A DNA stretch of 64,000 nt from CAWIJK01 sp963836375. GTDB taxonomy: Bacteria; Actinomycetota; Acidimicrobiia; Acidimicrobiales; RAAP-2. Shown in pieces: positions 9,526 through 18,456 of the stretch. A program made the translations under genes and the position numbers. Position 1 is the first letter of the stretch. Each line of letters opens with the position of its first letter. The notes beneath the pieces were generated by a model. It saw only the letters and a list, made by a program, of their open reading frames with translations. It searched no databases and had not been told where the DNA came from. The stretch is from NCBI GenBank assembly GCA_963836375.1, contig CAWIJK010000004.1, positions 620,001-684,000 of the forward strand, written 5' to 3'.

Positions 9526-12500
9526 TCAGAGCAGGGCGCCGGCCGCCTCGACGAGACGCTGAATTCGACGGTAACGGTACGACGAGGAGAGCGATTCGGA
9601 CTTCTCGAGCAGCTCCCGAGCCCGGTCCAGGTCGCCCGGGGCGCCGCGTGTCGCGAGCATCCGGCCCCAGAGCAGCGCCGTCTTGGCCTCAGCGAAGCGC
9701 ATGTTGCCGGCCGTGTTGAGGTTGGTGGCGATCTCGAAGTAGGTCTCGGCTTCTTCGAACCGACCGAACAGCGACGCAAGCCCGCCGAGATAGCAGGCCA
9801 CCGGGGTGTGGGGGACGACGCCGCTGAACGGCGTCTGGTTCTTGTAGGTCGCGAGCAGTTCGAGCAGCTGGCCGGCCGCCGGCTCGTGCCCGAGCTCCAC
9901 GGCCACCCAGCAGTAGCCGATGAGACCGTCGAACCACGTCGAGTCGGGGGGCAACGTGAATCCGTCCCGGGAGGCCGCCTCCAGGAGTTGGCGGGCAGCG
10001 TCGTCGTCTCCGGCCTCCAGATGGGCGCTGGCCAGCCCGGCGCGGTAGGCGGGGATACCGGGATTCTCTTCGACGACGTCGGCCAGGAGCGGGACCAGCT
10101 CCCCCAGCCGCCCTTGCTGAAATCGGGCGATCATGAGCTGTGTCCCGTAGAAGGTGAACGCGTCGGGTTGGCCGCTCTTCGTGCCGATCTCCAGGGCCTC
10201 GGTGGCCAGTTGCTCCGCGCTGTCGGGGTCGCCGATCACCAGTGCGTGTGCCGCCTCACGCCGTGTGGTGTTCCACACGAGGGTCGGCTGGTGGAGTTGC
10301 TGGCTGGTCCGTTTCATCAGGTCCAGGCACTTGTTCGCCACCTCGAACCGGCCACCTTGGACGGCGTCGATCTCGGCCCGACTGGCCGACCAGAACAGTC
10401 GCATCGGGTCCCCCAGCTGTTCGGCGAGAGCCAGGGCCTGGGTGTTGTCGGCGAATCGCTCGTCGAAAAGGGCGGGAATCTGACGGGGCTCGTTGCAGAG
10501 GTTGAGGACGTCGATCATGGTCGTCGGGTCACCGAGCGTCTCCGCCATCGCCTTGGCTTCTGCCGTCAGTGACCGTCGGCGATCCAGGGGACCGTGAGTG
10601 AGTTCGAGGCACAAGGTGGCGAGCAGGAGGGCCCGGTCGGGACTCTCGGTCGCCGGCAGCCGATCCAGGGCGGCCTCGAGGACCCCCACTTTCTCGGTGT
10701 CGACCTTCCCGAAGGCGCTGTAGGAACCCCGGTTGTTGGCGAGCGCGGCTCGGACGAGCTCGTCGACGGCCCCGAGTTCCTCGGCCTGACGTGCGGCTTC
10801 GAGGAGGGTCTCACGAAAGGCCGGGATGCCGGCCTGCCGTTGGGCCGTCCCGAGGCTCAGGAGGAGACGGACCCGAAGCAGCGGATCCGCCAGTGCTCCA
10901 CTGTCGGCGAGCTCGAGTGCCTGGGAGAAGTAGCGGACCCCGTCCTCGGGGGCAAGCGCTTCGAGGGCGTGTTCTCCCGCCCGGGCGGCGTAGGTGATGG
11001 CCTTGTCGGTGTGCACCGGCCGGGTGGCCAGCAGGAAGTGGCGGGCCAACTCACCGACACGCTCGTCGGGCCGGTCCCCGAGCAGCTCCTCCAGCGCTTC
11101 AGCCACCAAGCGGTGCATCCGGGCCCGGCGGGTCGCCCCCATGTCTTCGTAGAGGGTGTGCTGGATCAGCGCGTGGGAAAACCCATAGCGACCGGGCGTC
11201 CCGGGCAGCTCGCAGACGAGGTCGGACGCCTCAGCGTCGTCGAGGAGATCGAGCAGGGCGTCCTCGTCGGATCCGGTGACTTCGGCCAGGAGATCGATGT
11301 CGAAGTCCCGCCCGATGATCGCCGCTGTCGAGAGGATTTTGGCGGCCCGATCCCCCAACCGAGCCACCCGGGCGCCCACCACCTCGCGGACGCTGTCGGG
11401 CAGGGTGAGCTGACTGAATCCTTGGCCGGGGACCCAATGCCCGGCGGCATCCTGCACGATGGCACCCGACTCGGAGAGGTGGCGCAGCACCTCGGTGACG
11501 AAGAACGGGTTGCCGTCGGTCTCCCGGTAGACCGCATGGGCGAGCTCCACGCCCGTCTTGTCCAGGACGTGGCCAGCGGCGACTTCCAGGAAGGTCACGA
11601 CGTCGCTGTCATCGAGTCCCTTCAAGTCGAGCCGCGACACTCCCACCTCCCGGTGGAGAGCTGCCAGGGTCTCGGCCAGGGCGGAGACCCCCGAGAGCTC
11701 CGAGCCGCGGTACGTGCCGAGCACGAGGAGCCGGCTGGAGCCGGTGTTGGCCACCACGTGGCGGAGTAACTGCAAGCTCGGCCGGTCGGCCCAGTGGAGG
11801 TCATCGAGCACCAACAGGACGGGGTGGACGCGGCTTGCCTCCTCGAGGAGACCGGCCACCGCACCGTAGAGCAGGTAGCGCTCTGTGTCCGGATCGCTCG
11901 TCTGGGTTGGGGGCAGTTCACCGAGCCGCTGCTTGAGAGCGGGCACCAATCGGGAGAGTTCCCCCCCGTGGGCCGCCACGTGAGACCGGAGCACACCCTC
12001 GGGAGCGTGGTTCACGTAGGCACCGAGTGCTTCGGCTATCGGACGGTACGGCGCGCCCACGTCTTCGTCGCAACGAGCGAACAACACCGACATCTCGTTC
12101 TCGTGGGCCTTGCGGGCCGCCTCGGCGACCAGGGTCGACTTACCTTGGCCTGGTTCGCCGGCGATGAGGACGACCTCGTGTCCCATTCCGCTGGCCACGC
12201 GCTTAGCCGCATCGTTGAGAAGGCCTAGTTGTTCTGTACGTCCGATGACTCCGACGAATGGCCGGGACTCGAGGCGGGCGGGCAGCGGCCCGATGCCGGC
12301 AGCGCCAGGCGCGTCCATCTCGATCGGATCCCATTGCAACTCGAGGGCCTCCACCGGATCCCCGAGACCCTTCAGCTCGAGTGCACCGAGCGGCTCAAAT
12401 CGGTGCTTGGAGCGCCGACCGGCAATGGCTCTCGACACATCAGTCACCAGGATCTGCCCGCCCTCGGCCCGGGCGCAGAGTCGCGCCGCAGTGACCACCG

Positions 12501-12837
12501 GATCGCCGAAATAGTCGTCTCCCTCACGGGTGGCGTCTCCCGAGCCGATCCCGACCCGCAGCCCGATGGGGTTCGGCGCCAGGCGGTTGTCGAGCTCAAC
12601 CCCCTGCTGCATGGCCACGGCGCCGGCGAAGGCACCCGAGGCGGTCTCGAACACTGCCATCACGCCGTCGCCCAGGTTCTTCACCTCGGTCCCGCCATGG
12701 GCCACGATCGCCTGGCGAAGCAGGGAGAAGTGGGCCCGGCGGAGCTCGTCGCCGATCTCGACGGACATGCTGGAGGACAGGGCGGTCGATCCCACCATGT
12801 CGGTGAAGAGGACCGTGACATTTGCAGGCGTGGCCAT
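9526..12837 (-). CDS. Adenylate/guanylate cyclase domain - AAA ATPase - TPR regulator
   Basis: The 1103-residue cytoplasmic protein has a class III nucleotide cyclase domain at residues 1-170 (FTDMVGST with D13, and NLGDG with D57, the usual metal-binding aspartates). An STAND/AAA ATPase follows, with Walker A GEPGQGKST at 227-235 and Walker B LLVLDDLHWAD. A long TPR-like helical C-terminus makes up the rest. It resembles actinobacterial cyclase-ATPase signalling proteins, here without a visible LuxR helix-turn-helix. The start is ATG 12837, because AAAGGA lies 8 bases upstream and the cyclase fold begins immediately; the open frame extends further upstream but is low-complexity. The ligand and output are unknown, and cAMP production is inference. 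Confidence 0.85.
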   Translation of the reverse strand: MATPANVTVLFTDMVGSTALSSSMSVEIGDELRRAHFSLLRQAIVAHGGTEVKNLGDGVMAVFETASGAFAGAVAMQQGVELDNRLAPNPIGLRVGIGSGDATREGDDYFGDPVVTAARLCARAEGGQILVTDVSRAIAGRRSKHRFEPLGALELKGLGDPVEALELQWDPIEMDAPGAAGIGPLPARLESRPFVGVIGRTEQLGLLNDAAKRVASGMGHEVVLIAGEPGQGKSTLVAEAARKAHENEMSVLFARCDEDVGAPYRPIAEALGAYVNHAPEGVLRSHVAAHGGELSRLVPALKQRLGELPPTQTSDPDTERYLLYGAVAGLLEEASRVHPVLLVLDDLHWADRPSLQLLRHVVANTGSSRLLVLGTYRGSELSGVSALAETLAALHREVGVSRLDLKGLDDSDVVTFLEVAAGHVLDKTGVELAHAVYRETDGNPFFVTEVLRHLSESGAIVQDAAGHWVPGQGFSQLTLPDSVREVVGARVARLGDRAAKILSTAAIIGRDFDIDLLAEVTGSDEDALLDLLDDAEASDLVCELPGTPGRYGFSHALIQHTLYEDMGATRRARMHRLVAEALEELLGDRPDERVGELARHFLLATRPVHTDKAITYAARAGEHALEALAPEDGVRYFSQALELADSGALADPLLRVRLLLSLGTAQRQAGIPAFRETLLEAARQAEELGAVDELVRAALANNRGSYSAFGKVDTEKVGVLEAALDRLPATESPDRALLLATLCLELTHGPLDRRRSLTAEAKAMAETLGDPTTMIDVLNLCNEPRQIPALFDERFADNTQALALAEQLGDPMRLFWSASRAEIDAVQGGRFEVANKCLDLMKRTSQQLHQPTLVWNTTRREAAHALVIGDPDSAEQLATEALEIGTKSGQPDAFTFYGTQLMIARFQQGRLGELVPLLADVVEENPGIPAYRAGLASAHLEAGDDDAARQLLEAASRDGFTLPPDSTWFDGLIGYCWVAVELGHEPAAGQLLELLATYKNQTPFSGVVPHTPVACYLGGLASLFGRFEEAETYFEIATNLNTAGNMRFAEAKTALLWGRMLATRGAPGDLDRARELLEKSESLSSSYRYRRIQRLVEAAGALL

Positions 12838-13078
12838 TACACGGATCCTTTCCCTGGTCGGGAAGGGTATACGACCGCCCAGTGTCCTGCAGGTGAACGC
12901 CGCCGCTCTGCCCGGAGCCATCGAGGCCGTGGGCCCGGCGGGGCGGTCTTGGCCGGGGCCGACTCGTCGGCCCTGGCGAGGCCGCGCTCGGGGTGAGGGC
13001 AATCTGCCGGGCCGACCGCCGCTCGGCCCAGGAGAGCTCGGCCCGCCCTGGCCATCGGAAGGGGTCTCCTCCGAGTTC

Positions 13079-14812
13079 TCACATCACCCCGAGAGCCATC
13101 AGCTGCGCCGCGGCCCCGAGATCCCCGTCGACGGCCAGCTTCTGGGACATGAAGGCGTCGGTGCCCGAGAGTTCACCGTTGATCATGCGGACGAAGTCGG
13201 CCGCCGAGGCCCGGATGGTCGCGGCAACGCCCTCATCGAGGTCGGCTCGTCGGGTGACGGCGACCTTCCCGTCGTGGACAGTGAGGACCCACGAGCCCCC
13301 GTCGGCTCCGTCGAGCACGAAAGCCACCTCGAGTTCGACGTCGAGGGCATCCGCCGGATTGACGCGTCCCGGCAGGACGTCGTCGAAGAACTCAGCCGGG
13401 TTGGCTACATGCACCTGGGGGCGGGTGGGGCGGGCCCGGTCGCGGGCCAGTACGTCGGCCTCCATCGCCTCGATCGAGTCGGCCAGGATTTCGACGATGC
13501 GGTCCACCGTGGTCCTGTCGATGGTGAGTGGCGGTGCGAGCCCGACGACCTCGATGCCCATGGCCCGGCAATAGAGGCCCCGGGACCAGGCCTCGAACTC
13601 CACTCGCTCACAGGCCGTGTGGGGAGCGGCGAATCCCCTCCGGGTCTCCTTGTCGGCCACAAACTCGATACCGGCCATCAGACCCAGCCCGCGTACTTCG
13701 CCCACCGAGTCGAAACGCTCAAGCTCATGGAGACGCTCGATGAGGTACGCACCCACGCTCTCGGCGTTGCTCACGAGGTTTTCTCGCTCGATGATGTCCA
13801 GATTGGCGAGGGCGGCGGCGCAGCACACCGGGTGTCCCGAATAGGTGAAGCCATGGCTGAACGGCATCCGGTCCGGAAGCCCTGTGGCTATTGTCGACCA
13901 GACGTCTTCGGAGACGACCGATGCCCCCAGGGGCAGGTAGCCGCTCGTCAGCCCTTTGGCCAACGTGACGATGTCGGGTCGTACCCCCCACTGCTGGGCA
14001 CCGAACATGGTGCCGGTCCGTCCGAATCCGCAAACCACCTCGTCGATGATGAGGAGGACTCCGTAGCGGTCACAGATCTCCCGGATCTTCGTGAAGTAGC
14101 CGGGCGGGGGCGGGATGATCCCGCCGGCACCGATGACCGGCTCGACGATGAAGGCGGCCACGGTGTCGGGGTCTTGCGCCTCGATGTACTCGGTCAGCGA
14201 GTCCGCGCACGCCAACCCGCACTCGGGGAAGGTCTTCCCCAGGTCACAGCGGTAGCAGTAGGGAGCCGGGATGTGGGCGAATCCCGGTGCCTCGGGCCCG
14301 AAATTCCAGTGCATCGGCATGATGCCTGTCGCCGACATGGTGGCGATCGTGAGGCCGTGGTAGCCGTGATTGCGGGCCACGATGGTCTTGCGGCGGTCCT
14401 CACCCTTCAAGGCCCAGTACATGCGGGCGAGCTTGAAGTTCGTCTCGTTGGCTTCTGAGCCCCCGGAGGAGAACATCACATGGTTCATCTGGTGTTCGGC
14501 CGGGAAGAGCGAGGCGAGCCGTTCGGCCAGCTCTATCGCTCGGGGATGCGACTGGCCGTGGAAGGTCGTCGCGTATTCGAGGGTGGACATCTGTCGTTGG
14601 ACGGCGTCGATGATCTCCGGGCGGCCGTGTCCGACGGCAACGCACCAGAGCCCGGCGAACCCGTCGATCAACCGGTTGCCGTGATCATCTGTGATCCACC
14701 ATCCGTCGCCCTCGGTGATGATCCGGGGTCCCGACGCTGCGATGTCCTTCGGGGCGGTGACCGGGTGGATCACGTGGGCTATGTCGCGGGCCGCGAGGGT
14801 TCGAGCAGGCAT
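13079..14812 (-). CDS. Class III aminotransferase fused to a C-terminal SCP2 domain
   Basis: Residues 1 to about 455 are a PLP-dependent class III (omega-amino acid:pyruvate type) aminotransferase. The cofactor region SSGGSEANE is at 115-123, the IIDEV aspartate at about 257, and the Schiff-base lysine K286 in TLAKGLTSGY. From about 460 to 577 the frame continues without a stop into an SCP2-like lipid-binding domain (NPAEFFDDVLPGRV ... FVRMINGELSGTDAFMSQKLAVDGD). The total of 577 residues is well above the usual 430-460. ATG 14812 was chosen because the aminotransferase N-terminus (MPARTLAARD) begins there and it lies 4 bases past the upstream TetR stop. It is the third gene of an SDR-TetR-aminotransferase operon. 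The amine substrate cannot be told from the sequence. Confidence 0.85.
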   Translation of the reverse strand: MPARTLAARDIAHVIHPVTAPKDIAASGPRIITEGDGWWITDDHGNRLIDGFAGLWCVAVGHGRPEIIDAVQRQMSTLEYATTFHGQSHPRAIELAERLASLFPAEHQMNHVMFSSGGSEANETNFKLARMYWALKGEDRRKTIVARNHGYHGLTIATMSATGIMPMHWNFGPEAPGFAHIPAPYCYRCDLGKTFPECGLACADSLTEYIEAQDPDTVAAFIVEPVIGAGGIIPPPPGYFTKIREICDRYGVLLIIDEVVCGFGRTGTMFGAQQWGVRPDIVTLAKGLTSGYLPLGASVVSEDVWSTIATGLPDRMPFSHGFTYSGHPVCCAAALANLDIIERENLVSNAESVGAYLIERLHELERFDSVGEVRGLGLMAGIEFVADKETRRGFAAPHTACERVEFEAWSRGLYCRAMGIEVVGLAPPLTIDRTTVDRIVEILADSIEAMEADVLARDRARPTRPQVHVANPAEFFDDVLPGRVNPADALDVELEVAFVLDGADGGSWVLTVHDGKVAVTRRADLDEGVAATIRASAADFVRMINGELSGTDAFMSQKLAVDGDLGAAAQLMALGVM

Positions 14813-14816
14813 CGCA

Positions 14817-15444
14817 TCAGTCCTTTCGTGCGGAGGGGCGTGGGGCTGCGCCGACTCGGGAGAGGGGCCGGGGGATCCGTAGGGACTCGATGAGGTGCTC
14901 CACCACGGCCACCGTGGATTCCCGCTCGCCGGTGGTGAGCACGTGGATGGTCGCCTCTGACCACGCACCGAGGAGCACGCTGGCCAGCGCATCGGGATCG
15001 AGATCGATCACTTCACCGCGGGAGATGGCCGCTTCGAGCATTCCGCGCACCATGCCCACCGCTTCGCGCTGAGTGGCCCGACCGCCCTCGTCGAGAGCTG
15101 GAATCGTCCAGGCGTCTCTCAGGAAGAACCGCGCCTGACCCAAGGACCCCGAGCGCGTCGAGATAGACGTGAAATGCCCGGCGCATGTTGGTTACCGCAT
15201 CGCCTTCGGGGGCGAGGGCCTGCAGGGCGAGCGTGGTCAGGCGTTCGTAGAGCTCGTGCTGGAGATCGCGGCCCAGGTCATCCTTGTCGGCGAACCAGTA
15301 GTACACCGCGCCCTTGGTTACTCCGGCGGCCTCGGCGATGTCCTCGATGGCCACGGCGCCGTAGCCCCGGTCGGCGAAGAGGCCGAGAGCGGCTTCCATG
15401 ATCCGCTCTCGGGTCTCGGCGCCTCTGGGCTGCCGGCGTCCCAT
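14817..15444 (-). pseudogene. TetR-family regulator, frame broken by one base
   Basis: The first frame (from ATG 15444) gives a normal TetR helix-turn-helix (ERIMEAALGLFADRGYGAVAIEDIAEAAG... with VTKGAVYYWFADKDDL) up to about residue 98. The ligand-binding half (GQARFFLRDAWTIPALDEG ... HVLTTGERESTVAVVEHL) continues in another frame. Removing one C from the CCCC run at 15147-15150 joins them into one protein of about 209 residues without other defects, so a sequencing error or a very recent mutation is likely. The start abuts the SDR stop (15445) and the stop lies 4 bases before the aminotransferase start, which indicates an operon. The likely operator is the palindrome at 16265-16281. Confidence 0.8.
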
Positions 15445-16252
15445 TCAGGTACCGGACTGCTGCTGCGCCACGAACTCGGCCGCACCGGCGAGGAAGCCCC
15501 CGACGTTGGCGGCCTTGCCCGAAGCGATGTCGCCGAACCATTCGGGCGCGTAGACCTGGACGGCATCCCGGTCGAGTGCCCCGAATACGGCGCTGACCAG
15601 CTCACTCACTGGAATCGGCGCCACACCCGAGTCGAGGACGCGGTCGTTGTCGGGGAGGGAGAACAGCTCGGTGTCGACCAATCCGGGGTACACCACCAGG
15701 ACCTTGACCCCGGTCTGCCACAGGTCGACGGCCATGGCCTCAGAGAATGCAGTGAGGGCCGCCTTGGAGCCGTCGTAGGCGGCCTCGCCCGGCGAACTGA
15801 GGGTGGCCGACACCGACGACACGTTGACGATGCGTCCGGCGCCCCGGTCCAGCATCTGTGGCAGCAGCGCCAGGGTCAGTCGGACCGGACTCAGGTAGTT
15901 GACGTTCATCACCGATTCGACCGTGGCCGGGTCCAGCCGGGTCACGTGCCGGCGCTTGGGGATCCCGGCGTTGTTCACCAGCACGTCCACGCCACCGAAT
16001 TCCTCCACCACCGCTGCCGCCAGCGCGTCGACTGCGGCCGGGTCTGCGAGGTCGGTCACCCACATCTGGGACTCACGGGAATGGCCCCGACAGCGCTCGA
16101 GGACCTCTTCGAGGCGGTCCTGGCGTCGGGCGCAGATCCCGACCCGGGCCCCGCGCCAGCGCGAATTCCTCGGCCAGCCCCGCCCCGATCCCCGACGAGG
16201 CCCCGGTGACCAGCACGCGTTGCCCCTCGACCTCAAACACCGGCCCGTCCAT
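15445..16252 (-). pseudogene. Short-chain dehydrogenase/reductase (SDR), one-base frameshift near the N-terminus
   Basis: This is a classical SDR of about 268 residues. The N-terminal part (MDGPVFEVEGQRVLVTGASSG, with the Rossmann TGASSGIG) begins at ATG 16252. The body (RGARVGICARRQDRLEEVLE ... VLVNNAGIP ... NVSSVS ... AAYDGSKAALTAF, with the YxxxK pair) runs in a different frame from about 16150. One missing G in the run at 16149-16152 explains the break. The rest is intact, so the gene is probably functional in the organism. It is the first gene of the SDR-TetR-aminotransferase operon. Together with the aminotransferase it could oxidise an alcohol or reduce a carbonyl linked to amine metabolism, but the substrate is unknown. 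Confidence 0.8.
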
Positions 16253-16264
16253 CTCGCCTGGGTT

Positions 16265-16281
16265 CCATACGGCGCGTATGG
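16265..16281. promoter_or_regulatory. Palindromic operator, likely for the TetR of the SDR operon
   Basis: CCATAC-GGCGC-GTATGG is a perfect 6+6 inverted repeat ending 12 bases before the SDR start codon. It sits at the head of the operon that contains a TetR gene, where an autorepression site is expected. Confidence 0.55.
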
Positions 16282-16429
16282 TATTCCGACTTTCCGGATG
16301 ATTCAATCCTCGTCACCGGTGCGTTCTCCGCGTGCCGGTCGCGCCCTGCGTCCCAGACCAGGTGGTGGGCTGTCTGGCGTCGTCAGACGAGGAGCGGGGG
16401 CCACCAGCCGGTGACGGGCCCCCTCGGAG

Positions 16430-17353
16430 CTACGACGGCCGGTAATAGTGCTCCTGGTCGAGGTCCTCGAGAAGGCTGGGCCCGGTCGGCTCCCATCCCA
16501 GGAGTTCCCGGGTGGTGACCGCGGTGGCCGGGCTGTCCAGGCCGACGAAGTGACCCAGGTGGGAAAAGTGCTCGACGGCGTCGCTCGGGGCCACCGACGC
16601 CGTCGGGATGCCGAGCTGACGGCTCATCACCAGGGCGATCTCGAGGAAGGGGACGCCCTCGTCGGCCACTGCGTGCAACACCGACCCGGCGGGAGCGGCC
16701 TCGACAGCCAGGCGGGCCAGGCGGGCTGCATCGGAGCGGTGCACCGCCGGCCAGCGGTTGGTTCCGTCCCCCAAGTACCCGGCGACGCCCCGCTGGCGAG
16801 CGATGCCGACCAGGCTGGCCACGAACCCGTGGTCGCCGTCGCCGTGGACCGTCGGCGGCAGTCGCAGGACCGACGAGCGGACGCCGATGCCCCGCAGCGA
16901 CAACGTGAGCAGAGCGGTGGCCGACCGACGTCCGGCGGGGTTGGCCCGAGTCTCGGGGCTGGGCACGAGGCCGTCGTCCTCGGTGGCGACCCGACCGACG
17001 GTCAGACCAAGCACGCCCGAGGCGAGCACCAGGGGCCGCTCTGAGTCGGCCAGCGCCGCTCCGATGGCTTCCACCGCCCGTCGGTCGGCTGCGGCGGCGG
17101 CGGCGAAGTCGCCGCCCCAGGCCACCTCGTGCTGGAAGGCCAGATGGATGACCCCGTCGGCCTCGGCCGCCGCCTCCGCCAGGCCCTCGGGGTCGTCGAT
17201 GTCGCCCCGCTGAACGATGGCGCCGGACGCCGCCACCCGCTGCGCCGACGAGTCGGAGCGGGCCAGGCCCACCACCTCGTGGCCGGCGCCGAGCAACTCG
17301 GGCACCACCGCCGAGCCGATCCAGCCCGATGCGCCGGTGACAAAGACCCTCAT
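16430..17353 (-). CDS. NAD-dependent epimerase/dehydratase (extended/atypical SDR)
   Basis: The 307-residue protein has an N-terminal Rossmann motif TGASGWIG (residues 6-13). The middle carries ARSDSSAQRV and VIHLAFQHEV, and the active-site tyrosine region is not the classical YxxxK: R-RSATALL stands in its place. It resembles 'NAD-dependent epimerase/dehydratase' proteins of the atypical SDR type often controlled by neighbouring TetR genes. It is transcribed away from the TetR gene at 17442. The intervening 88 bases contain two 18-bp operator-like repeats, so repression by that TetR is likely. The substrate is unknown. Confidence 0.8.
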   Translation of the reverse strand: MRVFVTGASGWIGSAVVPELLGAGHEVVGLARSDSSAQRVAASGAIVQRGDIDDPEGLAEAAAEADGVIHLAFQHEVAWGGDFAAAAAADRRAVEAIGAALADSERPLVLASGVLGLTVGRVATEDDGLVPSPETRANPAGRRSATALLTLSLRGIGVRSSVLRLPPTVHGDGDHGFVASLVGIARQRGVAGYLGDGTNRWPAVHRSDAARLARLAVEAAPAGSVLHAVADEGVPFLEIALVMSRQLGIPTASVAPSDAVEHFSHLGHFVGLDSPATAVTTRELLGWEPTGPSLLEDLDQEHYYRPS

Positions 17354-17375
17354 GAGGCTACCTCCAGGGACCCGA

Positions 17376-17423
17376 TGATGTCAGTAACTGTCATTAGCCT
17401 AAACCTGATGTCGGTGACTGTCA
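17376..17423. promoter_or_regulatory. Two directly repeated 18-bp operators in the epimerase/TetR divergon
   Basis: TGATGTCAGTAACTGTCA (17376-17393) and TGATGTCGGTGACTGTCA (17406-17423) differ at two bases and start 30 bp apart, about three helical turns. The first has a CAGT-A-ACTG palindromic core. They lie between the divergent starts at 17353 and 17442, which is the pattern of tandem TetR-dimer binding sites. Confidence 0.65.
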
Positions 17424-17441
17424 ACACTAGGATCGGTCGTC

Positions 17442-18008
17442 ATGGGTCGGTGGCAGCCGGACAGTCGCGGGCGGCTTCAGGAGGCGGCGCTCGCGCTGTA
17501 CTCAGAGCAGGGGTTCGACCGCACCACAGCTGCCCAGATCGCCGACCGGGCCGGGCTGACCGAACGTACCTTCTTCCGGCACTTCGCCGACAAGCGGGAA
17601 GTGCTGTTCGGAGGCTCTGCCCTCCTCGAGGAGCGGATCGTCACCGCCGTGGCCGCGGCGCCGGCAAGCGACGGTGCCCTCGAGGCAGTTTCCCGGGGCC
17701 TCGATGCCGCCGCCGCCATGCTCGGCGAGTCCCGCCGGGACCTGACCCACCAGCGTCAGGCGGTGATCGCGGCCAACCCCGAACTGAGCGAGCGCGAACT
17801 GGCCAAGCTTGCCGCCTTCGCCGCCGCGGTTGCCGCCACCCTGCGCCAGCGGGGCGTGCGAGAACCGCAGGCGACGTTGGCCGCCGAGGCCGGCATGACG
17901 GTCCTCCGCGTGGCCGTCCAGCGGTGGGCCACCGGAGACGACCACCGTGATCTCGGTGCCGTCATGCGCGACGCCGTCGCCGAGCTGCGGGCGGTGACCA
18001 ACGGCTGA
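17442..18008 (+). CDS. TetR-family transcriptional regulator
   Basis: The 188-residue protein has an N-terminal TetR helix-turn-helix (LQEAALALYSEQGFDRTTAAQIADRAG, with LTERTFFRHFADKREVLF) at about residues 9-57. A helical ligand-binding C-terminus resembles the 'TetR_C' group with the mycofactocin-type FRHFADKREVLF turn. ATG 17442 has AGGA 9 bases upstream. It is divergent from the NAD-dependent epimerase gene with paired operators between them, so it probably represses itself and the epimerase. The effector is unknown. Confidence 0.88.
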   Translation: MGRWQPDSRGRLQEAALALYSEQGFDRTTAAQIADRAGLTERTFFRHFADKREVLFGGSALLEERIVTAVAAAPASDGALEAVSRGLDAAAAMLGESRRDLTHQRQAVIAANPELSERELAKLAAFAAAVAATLRQRGVREPQATLAAEAGMTVLRVAVQRWATGDDHRDLGAVMRDAVAELRAVTNG

Positions 18009-18456
18009 GGCCACGCCCCCGGCGGCAACCTTGGGCGAGCACACACAGATCCATGAGCCCGTGGGGCAGGCGGACGACGGGCGCAAACCGCAGGCCAGGG
18101 CAACGTCACCCACGAGGGGAGTGAAGATCGTGCGTTCGGCGACCCACGGCACTGAAGCCGGCTCTCCCCAGCCCTCCGGTCAGAACCGAACCAGGCACTG
18201 AAGCCGCTGCTCCACGGTCTCACACGATCGAGCGAGAGCCGTCCTCGTCGCTCATCCGCGGGCGAGGGAAGCCCCTTCAGCCCCGGGCTCAGGCTTCGAC
18301 CCGGATTGCCCCGTCTTCGATGACGCGAGCCGAGGGACGGTCCACTCTCTTCCACATGAGCGGAAACGGATGGCTCTGCTTCTTACACTCTGCCTGCTAG
18401 ATCTGCTTGCCTCGTCGACGGGCGCAATTTAGAATGGAGCGCCAAGGGGGGTAACC
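18009..18456. other. 448-bp non-coding stretch before the GGDEF gene
   Basis: No convincing gene is seen: the open frames here are low-complexity shadows. The block GGCACTGAAGCCG occurs twice (about 18148 and 18191). The last 50 bases hold the promoter of the diguanylate cyclase gene. Confidence 0.5.
18407..18435 (+). promoter_or_regulatory. Sigma70-type promoter of the diguanylate cyclase gene
   Basis: A -35-like TTGCCT (18407-18412) and a -10-like TAGAAT (18430-18435) are separated by exactly 17 bp. The predicted transcript start is about 18442, just before the AAGGGGGG ribosome binding site of ATG 18457. Confidence 0.5.

Noticed and set aside
9367..10572. Plus-strand open frame opposite the cyclase/AAA gene
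   Set aside because: Shadow; the minus-strand frame carries intact cyclase and Walker motifs.
17756..18355. Minus-strand frame of 199 codons
   Set aside because: No recognisable domain, overlaps the TetR gene and is Ser/Arg/Pro-rich noise.
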